From assembly GCA_050123375.1 (NCBI GenBank), contig JASFHF010000034.1, positions 1 through 22,943 of the forward strand: a stretch of 22,943 bases of DNA, written 5' to 3'. The notes beneath the pieces were generated by a model, which saw nothing but the letters and a program-made list of their open reading frames with translations, ran no database searches and was not told the origin of the DNA. A program made the translations under genes and the position numbers. How positions within the stretch are numbered: the stretch's first letter is position 1; every line of letters starts with the position of its first letter. The DNA is from JASFHF01 sp050123375 (GTDB lineage: Bacteria > Pseudomonadota > Gammaproteobacteria > UBA12402). This document shows positions 6,791 through 15,458 of this stretch, piece by piece.

Positions 6791-7966
6791 ATGACTTATT
6801 TAAAAATGACCGATGTGGATCTTGGTGGAAAAAAAGTGATGATTCGTGAGGACTTAAATGTTCCTGTAAAGGATGGTGAAATCACCAGTGATATGCGGAT
6901 TCAGGCAGCAATTCCTACAATAAAACAAGCGCTTAGTCAAAATGCGGCGGTGATCATTATTTCGCATTTGGGGCGGCCGACCGAAGGGGTTTATGATGAA
7001 GCGTTTTCTTTAGCGCCAGTAGCTAAAAGATTGTCAGAATTATTGGGGCAAGAAGTGCCGCTCATTAAAGATTGGTTAGAAGGGGTTGAAGTTAAGCCAG
7101 GCCAGGCGGTTTTATGCGAAAATGTCAGGTTCAACGTAGGAGAGAAAGAAAACGATGAAGCACTTTCCAAAATGATGGGAAGTTTGTGTGATGTTTATGT
7201 AATGGATGCATTTGCTACTGCACATCGAAAAGAGGCTTCGACTTATGGGGTGGCACAGTTTGCTCCGATTGCTTGTGCTGGTTTGTTATTAGATAAGGAG
7301 GTTAGCGCTTTACAAAAAATCATGGGAAATCCTAAACGGCCATTGGTGGCAATGATTGGCGGAGCTAAAGTTTCAACTAAGCTGAAATTATTGAATTCTA
7401 TCGCAGAGGTAGTAGATTGTTTAATTGTTGGCGGTGGAATTGCTAATACATTTTTAGCAGCTACGGGTTGCAATGTGGGTAGTTCATTGTATGAACCAGA
7501 ATTAGTTGATGATGCAAAGAAGCTGTTAGCAATGGCTGAAAGCGGTAAAATTAATCTACCATTGCCATCGGATGTTGTTGTAGCTAAAGAATTTTCGGCG
7601 GATAGTTCGGCAAATAGTTGTGATATTGCGGGAGTTGCAGCAGATGACAAAATTTTGGATATTGGGCCGCAAACAGCAGCACAGTTTACTAAAATCTTAA
7701 AAGATGCTAAAACTATATTATGGAATGGGCCGGTTGGTGCTTTTGAAATTGAGCAATTTGCTGAGGGTACCCGCGCGGTAGCCTTTGCGATTGCAGAGAG
7801 TTCTGCTTACTCGGTTGCTGGTGGTGGTGATACCATTGCAGCAATTGAGAAATATAATATCAAAGATAAAATATCTTATATTTCAACAGGCGGCGGAGCG
7901 TTTCTTACATACTTGGAAAGCAAAACTTTACCGGCAGTAGAAATATTAGAAAAAAAGAAAGGGTGA
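6791..7966 (+). CDS. pgk: Phosphoglycerate kinase
   Basis: 391 aa (E. coli 387). It transfers the acyl phosphate of 1,3-bisphosphoglycerate to ADP. N-terminal motifs are VMIREDLNVPVKDGEI, IISHLGRP and AFATAHRKEAST. The ATP-binding C-terminal domain shows MIGGAKVSTKL, WNGPVGAFE and a closing GGGDTIAAIEKY with STGGGAFL. GGAGGGA (6777-6783) lies 7 nt upstream of the ATG. Its stop is 5 nt from the start chosen for pyruvate kinase, so the two form one transcript. Confidence 0.97.
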   Translation: MTYLKMTDVDLGGKKVMIREDLNVPVKDGEITSDMRIQAAIPTIKQALSQNAAVIIISHLGRPTEGVYDEAFSLAPVAKRLSELLGQEVPLIKDWLEGVEVKPGQAVLCENVRFNVGEKENDEALSKMMGSLCDVYVMDAFATAHRKEASTYGVAQFAPIACAGLLLDKEVSALQKIMGNPKRPLVAMIGGAKVSTKLKLLNSIAEVVDCLIVGGGIANTFLAATGCNVGSSLYEPELVDDAKKLLAMAESGKINLPLPSDVVVAKEFSADSSANSCDIAGVAADDKILDIGPQTAAQFTKILKDAKTILWNGPVGAFEIEQFAEGTRAVAFAIAESSAYSVAGGGDTIAAIEKYNIKDKISYISTGGGAFLTYLESKTLPAVEILEKKKG

Positions 7967-7971
7967 TATTT

Positions 7972-9408
7972 GTGAAACATTTTCGTCGTACAAAAATTGT
8001 AGTAACGTTGGGTCCGTCATTAGATGATCCGACTATTTTAGAACAAGTTGTTAGAACCGGAGCGGATGCATTTCGTTGTAATTTTTCACATGGTAAAAGA
8101 GAAGACCATAAAAAACGCATCCAAATGATTCGCGCATTTACTAAAAAGATTGATAGAGAAGTTGCAATTTTTGCTGATTTGCAAGGACCAAAAATTAGAA
8201 TTGCACGGTTTAAAAATAAAAAAATAGTTTTGCAAAGAAATGCAAATTTTATTTTAGATGCGGATCTTGATCCAGATGCTGGCGATGAAACTACTGTAGG
8301 TATTGATTATAAAGAGTTGCCGCAAGATGTTGCAGCTGGTGATACTTTGATGATTGATGACGGCCGTATTGTTTTATCAGTACAAGATGTTAATGGAGCT
8401 AAAATTTATTGTAAGGTTGTAGTCGAAGGGGAACTGTCAAATAACAAAGGGATTAACCGCAAAGGCGGAGGGTTGTCTGCTAAAGCATTAACTGATAAAG
8501 ATAAAGAAGATATAAAATATGCTGCGAAACTTGATGTTGATTATTTTGCGGTCTCGTTTCCGCGTAATGTTGAGGATATTGCAGAGGCTAAAGAATTAAT
8601 TAGAGCAGCGGGCAGCAATGCTGGAGTAATTGCGAAAATTGAACGCGCAGAAGCAGTGCCGATTATTGATGATATTATCAATGTTTCAGATGCGGTGATG
8701 GTAGCACGAGGTGATTTGGGAGTGGAAATTGGCGATGCAGAATTGCCTGCGGTGCAAAAACATATAATTGCGCGTGCGCGTGCATTGAATAAGCCGGTTA
8801 TTACTGCAACGCAAATGATGGAAACTATGATTCATAATGTAATTCCGACACGAGCTGAAGTTTTTGATGTAGCGAACGCAGTGTTAGATAATACTGATGC
8901 GGTAATGTTATCTGCAGAAACAGCAACTGGTGATCATCCGCAACTTGTAGTTGCAGCAATGGCGCGTATTTGTTTGGGTGTGGAGAAAAATCCTGAAACC
9001 TGGATGTCAAAACATCGGGTTGAATGTCGATTTGATCGGGTTGATGAATCAATTGCGATGGCAGCTATGTATACTGCGAATCATGAAGATGTTAGAGCAA
9101 TTATTGCATTAACTGAATCTGGTTATACGCCGCGTTTAATGTCACGCATTCGGACAAATATTCCGATTTTTGGATTAACGCGTAATCTTAAAACAGAACG
9201 TAAAATGAATTTATATCGAGGAGTTTATCCGATTGCTTTTGATGTTACTGCACTGCCGCCAACAGAAGTTGATCGTTATGCTGCGAATAAATTGCGTGAT
9301 AATGGCATTTTGCAAGAAGGTGATTGTGTGATTATTACGCGCGGTGAAGTGATGGGTGAGCACGGTCATACAAATACTATGAAGGTTCATTGTATTGATG
9401 GTGGGTGA
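7972..9408 (+). CDS. pyk: Pyruvate kinase
   Basis: 478 aa. It makes ATP and pyruvate from phosphoenolpyruvate. The start is RRTKIVVTLGPSLDDP. The middle has ADLQGPKIRI, and the catalytic barrel shows VIAKIERAEAV, MVARGDLGVEI and ITATQMMETMI with PTRAEVFDVANAV. MLSAETATGDHP follows, and the C-terminal regulatory domain begins near 350. GTG 7972 is preferred because AAAGGG lies 8 nt upstream. An upstream GTG at 7963 overlaps the pgk stop and would add three residues without a good ribosome binding site. Length and motifs fit the PykA-like class. In Coxiella fba lies a little downstream. Here the next gene is priA after a structured repeat. Confidence 0.95.
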   Translation: MKHFRRTKIVVTLGPSLDDPTILEQVVRTGADAFRCNFSHGKREDHKKRIQMIRAFTKKIDREVAIFADLQGPKIRIARFKNKKIVLQRNANFILDADLDPDAGDETTVGIDYKELPQDVAAGDTLMIDDGRIVLSVQDVNGAKIYCKVVVEGELSNNKGINRKGGGLSAKALTDKDKEDIKYAAKLDVDYFAVSFPRNVEDIAEAKELIRAAGSNAGVIAKIERAEAVPIIDDIINVSDAVMVARGDLGVEIGDAELPAVQKHIIARARALNKPVITATQMMETMIHNVIPTRAEVFDVANAVLDNTDAVMLSAETATGDHPQLVVAAMARICLGVEKNPETWMSKHRVECRFDRVDESIAMAAMYTANHEDVRAIIALTESGYTPRLMSRIRTNIPIFGLTRNLKTERKMNLYRGVYPIAFDVTALPPTEVDRYAANKLRDNGILQEGDCVIITRGEVMGEHGHTNTMKVHCIDGG

Positions 9409-9411
9409 TAG

Positions 9412-9653
9412 TTTGAATTTGTTTTTTGGTATTTGTGGTTTGATTTCTTGTTCCTGGACGCTTGCCTGTTGATTTTTTTAAAATCAACAGGTTCCCTGTG
9501 CTTCTCGCTCGATATACGAGTCGCGCTGATTCGGCATCCATGCCTCAGCAGCGCTAAAATTTGCATCCAGCAAATTTTGCTCTATCTCGCTGCGATGCTC
9601 GGCAAGCTTTAAGTCACAAGAAATCAAATCACAAATACCTAATCAAATTCAAA
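9412..9653. repeat. Structured inverted-repeat element between pyk and priA
   Basis: The ends, 9412-9451 and 9616-9653, are imperfect inverted repeats of about 38-40 nt (ACAAGAAATCAAA and CACAAATACC are shared, with one substitution and a small length difference). Inside are two perfect hairpins: CCTGTTGATTTT/AAAATCAACAGG (9465-9476 with 9480-9491, 3-nt loop) and AAAATTTGC/GCAAATTTT (9556-9564 with 9570-9578, 5-nt loop), plus GGCATCCATGCC. No T-run follows either stem, so these are not clear terminators. There is no coding frame of note. It looks like a small non-autonomous mobile element or a REP cluster, and it is unrelated in sequence to the 158-310 repeat family. Confidence 0.75.
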
Positions 9654-9677
9654 TATTTGAGCAGGTGTTAGTTTTTT

Positions 9678-11675
9678 ATGTCTAAACAAACAATCCTAAA
9701 AATTGCGGTTCCAACACCATTGCGTCAGGTGTTTGATTATTTATTGCCGAGTGCAATTCATCATTCTATGTTAAAGCCGGGGGTGCGTATAAGAGTTCCG
9801 TTTGGTACACGCGAGGTTGTTGGGATTTTATTAGGTGTTGCAGATTCAAGTGAGGTTTCTGCGGATAAATTAAAACCTATAAAAGAAGTTTTGGATGTTG
9901 AGCCGGTTTTTTCAGATTCAATGTTAAGATTATGCCAATGGGCGAGTGGTTATTATCATTATCCAATTGGTGAGGTTTTATCCGCGGCTTTACCTAAATT
10001 ATTGCGCCAAGGTAAAAAAGTTGAGTCAAAACAAAATATTATTGCAAAAAATTTCACATCAGAAAAATTAATTTTAAATGCAGCGCAGCAATTTGCGGTG
10101 GACAAAGTTTTAAAATATCAAGATAAGTTTCAAACCTTTTTATTATACGGTGTTACTGGTAGTGGTAAAACGGAAGTGTATTTACATGTTTTAGAAAAAA
10201 TATTATCCCTCGGCAAACAGGCATTGATTTTAGTTCCAGAAATTGCATTAACTCCGCAAACGGTGCGGCGTTTTACCGAGCGGTTTAATGTTCCAGTGGT
10301 TAGTTTGCATTCCAGCTTATCTGATCATAAGCGGTTGGATGCTTGGATTTTAGCACGCACAGGTGTTGCAAAGATTGTTATTGGCACACGTTCATCTATT
10401 TTTACCCAGTTTGATAATTTGGGTATTATCATCATTGATGAAGAACATGATTTATCTTTCAAGCAGCAAGAAGGATTTCGTTATTCAGCTAGAGATTTAG
10501 CAGTGATTCGTGCAAATCGACAAAATATTCCGGTAATTTTGGGTTCGGCGACACCGTCATTAGAAACTTTGCATAATGTAAATATAAAGCGTTATCAACG
10601 TATTGATTTACCGGAGCGTGCAGGTAGTGCAATTCATCCACGATATAAAATAATTGATCTAAGAGATCAACGTTTATTGCATGGTATGTCAAAAAAATTA
10701 TTAGCAGCGATTCGTGAACATTTGGATAATAATAACCAAGTAATGATTTTTTTAAATCGCAGGGGATACGCGCCAACTCTAATGTGTCATAAATGTGGCT
10801 GGATTGCAAAATGTAAAAATTGTGATGCAAACATGACGTTACATTCACAGCCGGTTTATTTGCATTGTCATCACTGTGATCGTAGACAGCCTGTACCTCG
10901 TGAGTGTCAGGCGTGTGCTGGTAAATCATTATTTAATGTTGGTATTGGTACCGAACAATTGGAGTTGGTTTTAGGTAAATATTTTTCTGATGTGGAAGTG
11001 GTGCGTATTGATCGTGATACTACACGTAAAAAAGGTGAACTAGATAAAATTTTGAATAACGTTAGGAACGGCAAAAAGCAGATTTTAGTTGGCACGCAAA
11101 TGATTGCTAAAGGGCACCATTTTCCTAATGTAACTTTAGTTGGAATTATAAATGTGGATAATGGTTTTTTTAGCGCGGATTTTCGTACTACCGAACGTAT
11201 TGGGCAATTATTAATTCAGGTGGCGGGCCGTGCCGGCAGAGCAGAAAAGCCAGGAGAAGTACTAATTCAGACTCATCATCCGGAAAATTCTTTGTTGTTG
11301 CAATTAATTAATTCTGGTTATCAAGGGTTTTCGAAAGAGGCATTACAAGAGCGATATGATAGTCAAATGCCGCCGTATTCTTATTTTGTTTTGATTAGGG
11401 CGCAAGCTATTCGGGAAGATGTTATGATGCAGTTTTTAGATGCGGTCAAAGATACTGCAAGAGTATTTGTAACTGACAAAGTGATGTTGCTTGGTCCAAT
11501 TCCATCTCCAATGCTGCGGCGTAACAGATATTATCGTGGGCAATTATTATTACAGGCTCTTGAGCGTAACGATTTACAGCAAATCATGAATAAATTGACA
11601 CCGCAAATTGTGCAATTAAAATTGGTAAATAAAGTGAGGTGGTCGATTGATGTTGATCCGCTGGAGATGTTTTAA
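9678..11675 (+). CDS. priA: Primosomal protein N' (replication restart helicase PriA)
   Basis: 665 aa (E. coli 732). A 3'-to-5' superfamily 2 helicase that recognises abandoned forks and reloads DnaB. The N-terminal DNA-binding domain shows VPFGTREVVGILLG. Walker A is GVTGSGKTE with Lys164, and the DEEH box is at 254-257. Eight cysteines in four CxxC pairs (370/373, 379/382, 397/400, 410/413) form the two zinc sites. GTQMIAKGHHFPNVTLVG and QVAGRAGR complete the helicase motifs. The ATG at 9678 gives a family-like start but has a weak ribosome binding site. It begins 24 nt after the structured repeat and ends 2 nt before copy 3 of the repeat family. Confidence 0.96.
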   Translation: MSKQTILKIAVPTPLRQVFDYLLPSAIHHSMLKPGVRIRVPFGTREVVGILLGVADSSEVSADKLKPIKEVLDVEPVFSDSMLRLCQWASGYYHYPIGEVLSAALPKLLRQGKKVESKQNIIAKNFTSEKLILNAAQQFAVDKVLKYQDKFQTFLLYGVTGSGKTEVYLHVLEKILSLGKQALILVPEIALTPQTVRRFTERFNVPVVSLHSSLSDHKRLDAWILARTGVAKIVIGTRSSIFTQFDNLGIIIIDEEHDLSFKQQEGFRYSARDLAVIRANRQNIPVILGSATPSLETLHNVNIKRYQRIDLPERAGSAIHPRYKIIDLRDQRLLHGMSKKLLAAIREHLDNNNQVMIFLNRRGYAPTLMCHKCGWIAKCKNCDANMTLHSQPVYLHCHHCDRRQPVPRECQACAGKSLFNVGIGTEQLELVLGKYFSDVEVVRIDRDTTRKKGELDKILNNVRNGKKQILVGTQMIAKGHHFPNVTLVGIINVDNGFFSADFRTTERIGQLLIQVAGRAGRAEKPGEVLIQTHHPENSLLLQLINSGYQGFSKEALQERYDSQMPPYSYFVLIRAQAIREDVMMQFLDAVKDTARVFVTDKVMLLGPIPSPMLRRNRYYRGQLLLQALERNDLQQIMNKLTPQIVQLKLVNKVRWSIDVDPLEMF

Positions 11676-11677
11676 AT

Positions 11678-11833
11678 GATATCGGGGTACGTAAAAATGG
11701 GGTCAAAGCTTGAATTTTACGCTTTGATTTAATAGACAAAGGTAGAAAGTTGAATTTTAGCGCCTTAATTTAGAGTGTAAAATTCAAGCTTTGACCCCGC
11801 TAAGTGGTACCGCTGACCTCGCTACGGAGTAAG
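11678..11833 (+). repeat. Intergenic palindromic repeat, copy 3, with RBS-bearing tail
   Basis: The whole priA-prlC gap is this repeat, in the same orientation as copy 1. The inverted repeat is 22 bp and perfect (11699-11720 with 11777-11798). The tail GCTAAGTGGTACC (11799-11811) and GCTACGGAGTAAG (11821-11833) supplies the GGAG that lies 5 nt before the prlC ATG. About 8 differences from copy 1 in 121 bp suggest a recent common origin. Confidence 0.9.
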
Positions 11834-11834
11834 T

Positions 11835-13865
11835 ATGAATATTTTATTAAAAAAGCATAAGTTCCCGCCATTTAATGCAATTAAATATAAAGACATTGAG
11901 CCGGCGTTAGATAAAATTTTAACTGATAATCGCGCACAATTAGTGAAACTTTTAAAAAATAAAAAATTTACCTGGAAAAATTTGATTGTGCCTATAGAAG
12001 AAATGGATGATTGTTTAGATAAGACGTGGTCGCCAATTAGTCATCTAACTAGTGTAATGGATTCAACAGAATTACGAGCAATTTATAATCGTTGTTTGCC
12101 GAAGTTAGTAAAATATCATACCGAAATTAGTCATAACACCAAATTATATAATGCGATAAAATCAATTGCGAACAGTAAATCGTTTAAAAAACTTAATAAA
12201 ATTCAGCGTAGAATTATTAAGCGTGAGATTCGTAATTTTAAGTTAGCAGGTGTGGCTTTAAATAAAAAAGATAAAGAAAAGTTTGCTGTTTTACAGCAGC
12301 AATTAGCAAATTTAACTACTAAGTTTTCTGAAAATGTAATGGATGCAACTAGATCCTGGTATTGCCATATTACTAATAAAAAATTGTTATCGGGTTTACC
12401 TCAGCATATTATTACAGCGGCGAAAAGTGAAGCGAAAAACAAAAAGGTGCAAGGCTGGGTGTTAACTTTGGATTTTCCTGTTTATTATGCAGTAATGACT
12501 TATGCAGATAATCGTGTATTACGCAAAAAAATGTATCATGCATATGTTACGCGTGCCTCAGATCAAAAGCCATCCAGGAAAAAATTTGATAATACCGAAA
12601 TTATGCAGGAAATTTTACAAATTAAGCTGAAGCTTTCTAAATTACTTGGATTTAAAAATTTTGCGCAGTATTCAATTGCAACCAAAATGGCAAAAAATAC
12701 TAAGCAGGTTATGAATTTTTTGACCAAATTAGCAGAACGTACGTTTTCATATGCAAAAAAAGAAATGCAGCAACTGAAGCAATTTGCGCGTAATAAATAT
12801 AAAATCACAAAACTTGAAGCTTGGGATATTTCTTATTATAGTGAAAAATTACGTAAACAAAATTATGCTATTACCCAAGAAGAGTTACGTCCATATTTTG
12901 TTGAAGAAAATGCGTTGCAAGGTTTGTTTATTATTGTGGAGAAATTATTTGGTTATAAAATTAAATTGTATAAAAATAAAAATATTTGGCATAAGGATGT
13001 TAAATATTATGAAATTATAAGAAATAATAAAGTGGTTGCTGGATTTTATGTGGATTTATATGCCAGAGCGCACAAACGCAGCGGCGCTTGGATGGATGAA
13101 TGTCGAGTGAGAAGAAAATTATCAAACAAAAAAATTCAATTACCAATGGCATATTTAACTTGTAATTTTAGTAAGCCTCCAAAAAATAAACCATCATTAC
13201 TTACTCATGATGAAGTTGTAACTTTATTTCACGAGTTTGGCCACTGTTTACAGCACTTATTAACTAAAGTTGATTATCCGGAAGTTTCTGGAATTAACGG
13301 AGTAGAATGGGATGCAGTAGAGCTTGCCAGTCAATTCATGGAAAATTTTGCTTGGCAAAAAGAAGGTTTGGATTTAATTGCTAAACATTATAAAACTAAA
13401 AAGAAATTGCCGCGAAAATTATATAAAAAATTAATTGCCAGCAAAAATTTCCATGCGGCGATGCAAATGATGCGCCAATTAGAATTTGCTTTATTTGATT
13501 TTCGTCTTCATCAAGAGTTTAATCCACAAAAGAAAAATCAGATTCAAACAATTTTAAATCAAGTGAGAAAAAAAGTGAGCGTTGTGCCAACTCCGGCATT
13601 TAATCGTTTTCAGCATAGTTTTTCACATATTTTTGCCGGTGGTTATGCAGCAGGTTATTACAGTTATAAATGGGCGGAAGTTTTGTCTGCTGATGCGTTT
13701 GCTAAATTCGAAGAAACCGGCATTTTTAATCGCAAAACTGGTCGTGATTTTTTAACCTGTATTTTAGAAAAAGGCGGTTCTGAAGATGCTATGGAATTAT
13801 TTAAAAAATTTCGCGGCAGAAAACCAAAGATTGATGCATTGTTGAAATCATGTGGTTTAGTTTGA
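11835..13865 (+). CDS. prlC: M3-family oligopeptidase (oligopeptidase A type)
   Basis: 676 aa (E. coli PrlC/OpdA 680). A cytoplasmic zinc metallopeptidase that degrades short peptides, including cleaved signal peptides. The zinc motif HEFGH is at residues 466-470, with the third ligand Glu496 in VEWDAVELASQFMEN. The C-terminal GGYAAGYYSYKWAEVLSADA is a strong M3 signature. The N-terminal half is rich in lysine and asparagine, more so than the family average as I know it, but the catalytic half is intact. The start ATG is fixed by the repeat-derived GGAG. Its 3' end overlaps the convergent carbonic-anhydrase-like gene by 9 bp. Confidence 0.93.
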   Translation: MNILLKKHKFPPFNAIKYKDIEPALDKILTDNRAQLVKLLKNKKFTWKNLIVPIEEMDDCLDKTWSPISHLTSVMDSTELRAIYNRCLPKLVKYHTEISHNTKLYNAIKSIANSKSFKKLNKIQRRIIKREIRNFKLAGVALNKKDKEKFAVLQQQLANLTTKFSENVMDATRSWYCHITNKKLLSGLPQHIITAAKSEAKNKKVQGWVLTLDFPVYYAVMTYADNRVLRKKMYHAYVTRASDQKPSRKKFDNTEIMQEILQIKLKLSKLLGFKNFAQYSIATKMAKNTKQVMNFLTKLAERTFSYAKKEMQQLKQFARNKYKITKLEAWDISYYSEKLRKQNYAITQEELRPYFVEENALQGLFIIVEKLFGYKIKLYKNKNIWHKDVKYYEIIRNNKVVAGFYVDLYARAHKRSGAWMDECRVRRKLSNKKIQLPMAYLTCNFSKPPKNKPSLLTHDEVVTLFHEFGHCLQHLLTKVDYPEVSGINGVEWDAVELASQFMENFAWQKEGLDLIAKHYKTKKKLPRKLYKKLIASKNFHAAMQMMRQLEFALFDFRLHQEFNPQKKNQIQTILNQVRKKVSVVPTPAFNRFQHSFSHIFAGGYAAGYYSYKWAEVLSADAFAKFEETGIFNRKTGRDFLTCILEKGGSEDAMELFKKFRGRKPKIDALLKSCGLV

Positions 13866-14384
13866 AAAATTGTTTTTTAACTCAACGTAACAGTCAGCGC
13901 TATAGCGTAATAGTTGTTTTTCTTGTTCGGTTAGTTTACGAATTTGTTTTGCTGGAGAACCCAGATATAAATAACCGCTTTCTAAAGTTTTGTTTGACGG
14001 CACAAAACTTGCAGCGCCTAAGATGACTTCGTCTTGAATAATGGTACCGTCAAGGATAGTTGATCCCATGCCGATTAAACATAAATTGCCGATGGTACAG
14101 CCATGCAAAATCACATTGTGTCCCACAGTAGTATTTTCGCCAATAATTAATGGTCGTCCGCCGGGATAGAACTCGCAATCAGGACTTGTATGTAAAGTTG
14201 AGTTGTCTTGAATATTAGTGCGTTTACCAATCGAAATATAGTTAACATCACCGCGAAGTACCGCCATCGGCCAGATAGAAGCATCTTCAGCAATATCAAC
14301 TTGTCCAATCACTTTGGCCATAGAGTCAACGAATGCAGTTTTAGCTATTTTAGGTGTGTGTTTTTGGTATTTACAAATGTTCAT
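13857..14384 (-). CDS. Gamma-carbonic-anhydrase-like hexapeptide protein (YrdA type)
   Basis: 175 aa. A left-handed beta-helix protein with repeated hexapeptides. Three features mark the gamma-CA/YrdA family: WPMAVLRGDVNYISIG with IQDNSTLH, the two metal-ligand histidines in TVGHNVILHGCTIG, and the closing YLYLGSPAKQIRKLTEQE with a C-terminal helix. The metal-binding pattern is intact, but many YrdA proteins have no proven carbonic anhydrase activity, so the reaction is uncertain. It is convergent with prlC, overlapping by 9 bp at the stops, and starts at ATG 14384 with only a weak ribosome binding site. A promoter-like pair lies at 14434-14462. Confidence 0.9.
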   Translation of the reverse strand: MNICKYQKHTPKIAKTAFVDSMAKVIGQVDIAEDASIWPMAVLRGDVNYISIGKRTNIQDNSTLHTSPDCEFYPGGRPLIIGENTTVGHNVILHGCTIGNLCLIGMGSTILDGTIIQDEVILGAASFVPSNKTLESGYLYLGSPAKQIRKLTEQEKQLLRYSADCYVELKNNFSN

Positions 14385-14433
14385 CGGGTATTAATTTAAC
14401 ATAAATTTAGAAATTTGCAACCATAGTATAAAA

Positions 14434-14462
14434 AATATACAATTTTTTCTTCGAATAATCAA
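14434..14462 (-). promoter_or_regulatory. Candidate promoter of the YrdA-type gene
   Basis: On the minus strand TTGATT (14457-14462), a 17-bp spacer and TATATT (14434-14439) form a good sigma-70 match, about 50 nt upstream of the ATG at 14384. Confidence 0.5.
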
Positions 14463-14773
14463 AGCGTTATCTTTATATTGGTCAAAATTTAAGCTTTTCT
14501 ATGAGTTTAATTTATGTGGTTTTGATAGTGATTCTGTTTTATTGAGTTGGTTCTGTGTTTTATAACTTTTTGTGCAGAGAGTTTATTTATTATTCCCAGC
14601 TTAAATAATAGCAATATGGTACTTAAGTTTTTCACACGGTTTTTATTTTTCATCAATTTCAATACATTAATTGTCTTTGATAAATGATATATTTTATTAT
14701 TTGTGGGTAGATTCTGATCAAGAATCAGGGTAAATTTCAAAAGTCATCATTTCGTACAATAAAAATGTGTATT
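14463..14773. other. AT-rich intergenic stretch with no recognised gene
   Basis: This stretch is strongly AT-rich. A 77-codon minus-strand frame (14507-14740, TTG start) is rich in Leu, Lys and Asn, has no ribosome binding site and resembles nothing I know. A small hairpin GATTCT/AGAATC lies at 14710-14726. I see no RNA gene. Confidence 0.4.
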
Positions 14774-14801
14774 TTGCGTGATTTCTTATAAATTATATAG
14801 T
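14774..14801 (+). promoter_or_regulatory. Candidate promoter for the 64-aa gene
   Basis: TTGCGT (14774-14779), 16-bp spacer, TATAGT (14796-14801). Transcription would start near 14808, upstream of both possible starts (14817 and 14877) of the following small gene. Confidence 0.4.
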
Positions 14802-14876
14802 AAAATGCTTACATAAATGATCGGGTATAGTTTGTTGATCAGTTATGCAAGAGAACAGAATGGGGAGGGGATAATA

Positions 14877-15071
14877 GTGGCTACAATAACGAGAGATGAA
14901 AATTTGCGAAGCGGATTGGCTGGTTATGCCGTCTTTTTTAAGCAACATCGTAAAGAAGCGGAATCTTTAATCTCTGATTCTAATCTTCAGAAAAGGATTG
15001 TTGCTAGTGAGCTGTTAGATAGGGATAAAAAAATAGATCCGAATGAGATTAATTATTCAGGTAAGCTATAA
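14877..15071 (+). CDS. Small hypothetical protein, 64 aa
   Basis: A frame from GTG 14877 to TAA 15071. GGGGAGGGG (14862-14870) lies 6 nt upstream and is by far the best ribosome binding site, so I prefer this start to the in-frame ATG at 14817, which would give 84 aa. The product is hydrophilic and charged (TRDENLRSG, FFKQHRKEAESL, LLDRDKKIDPNE), probably helical, with no signal peptide or membrane segment. I do not recognise a family. It ends 6 bp into the convergent small membrane protein gene. Confidence 0.5.
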   Translation: MATITRDENLRSGLAGYAVFFKQHRKEAESLISDSNLQKRIVASELLDRDKKIDPNEINYSGKL

Positions 15072-15218
15072 TTTTTTTACTACAGTTGCAGTACCGGTAT
15101 CGTTTTTATCAATAAGGTTAAAAGGGCGCAAATGTGCTTTAAAAATAACCGCAAGAATTGCTAAAATCACAAATATAAAAATCAATATTCCTAAAATAAA
15201 TTTATTGCTTGTTGTCAC
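15066..15218 (-). CDS. Small single-span membrane protein, 50 aa
   Basis: A minus-strand frame from GTG (15216-15218) to TAG (15066-15068). AGGA lies 7 nt upstream of the GTG in the minus-strand leader. Residues 7-26 (FILGILIFIFVILAILAVIF) form one uninterrupted hydrophobic span, then a basic hinge (KAHLRP) and a short polar tail ending VVKKL. The charge pattern suggests the C-terminus is cytoplasmic. The stop overlaps the convergent 64-aa gene by 6 bp. No family is recognised. The clean membrane segment flanked by polar ends and the ribosome binding site make a real gene more likely than not. Confidence 0.5.
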   Translation of the reverse strand: MTTSNKFILGILIFIFVILAILAVIFKAHLRPFNLIDKNDTGTATVVKKL

Positions 15219-15364
15219 ATATGTTTCCTAGATAGAATTCAATCTCTACAAATAACAGCATATGATAAAACCAATATTATTTCAAGTCGGCGCTATTGCT
15301 TTATTATTACAAGAAGCACATGCGGATGGGGGTATGAATGCGGAATATTACCTAGTAAAGAAAT

Positions 15365-15403
15365 CTGTAGATCTTTTACAGGTTTTTTGCTACAGTGGAT
15401 ATT
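15365..15403 (+). promoter_or_regulatory. Candidate recA promoter with an SOS-box-like repeat
   Basis: TTTACA (15375-15380), 17-bp spacer and GATATT (15398-15403) make a plausible promoter about 55 nt before the recA start. CTGT (15365-15368) and ACAG (15378-15381) flank it, as in a LexA box, but with 9 rather than 8 nt between them. This is either an off-register box or chance. The rest of 15219-15458 is non-coding, apart from an unsupported frame at 15262-15483. Confidence 0.35.
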
Positions 15404-15458
15404 CATTCGTTTCAACACTAATTTTTTCAAGAATTAATCATTTTTTGAGGGTAATAAT

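Noticed and set aside
158..11833. The three palindromic repeats as a CRISPR array
   Set aside because: The copies are kilobases apart, 140 bp or longer, and have no regular short spacers or cas genes.
14507..14740. A 77-codon minus-strand frame in the AT-rich gap
   Set aside because: TTG start without a ribosome binding site, composition expected of random AT-rich DNA, no recognisable motif.
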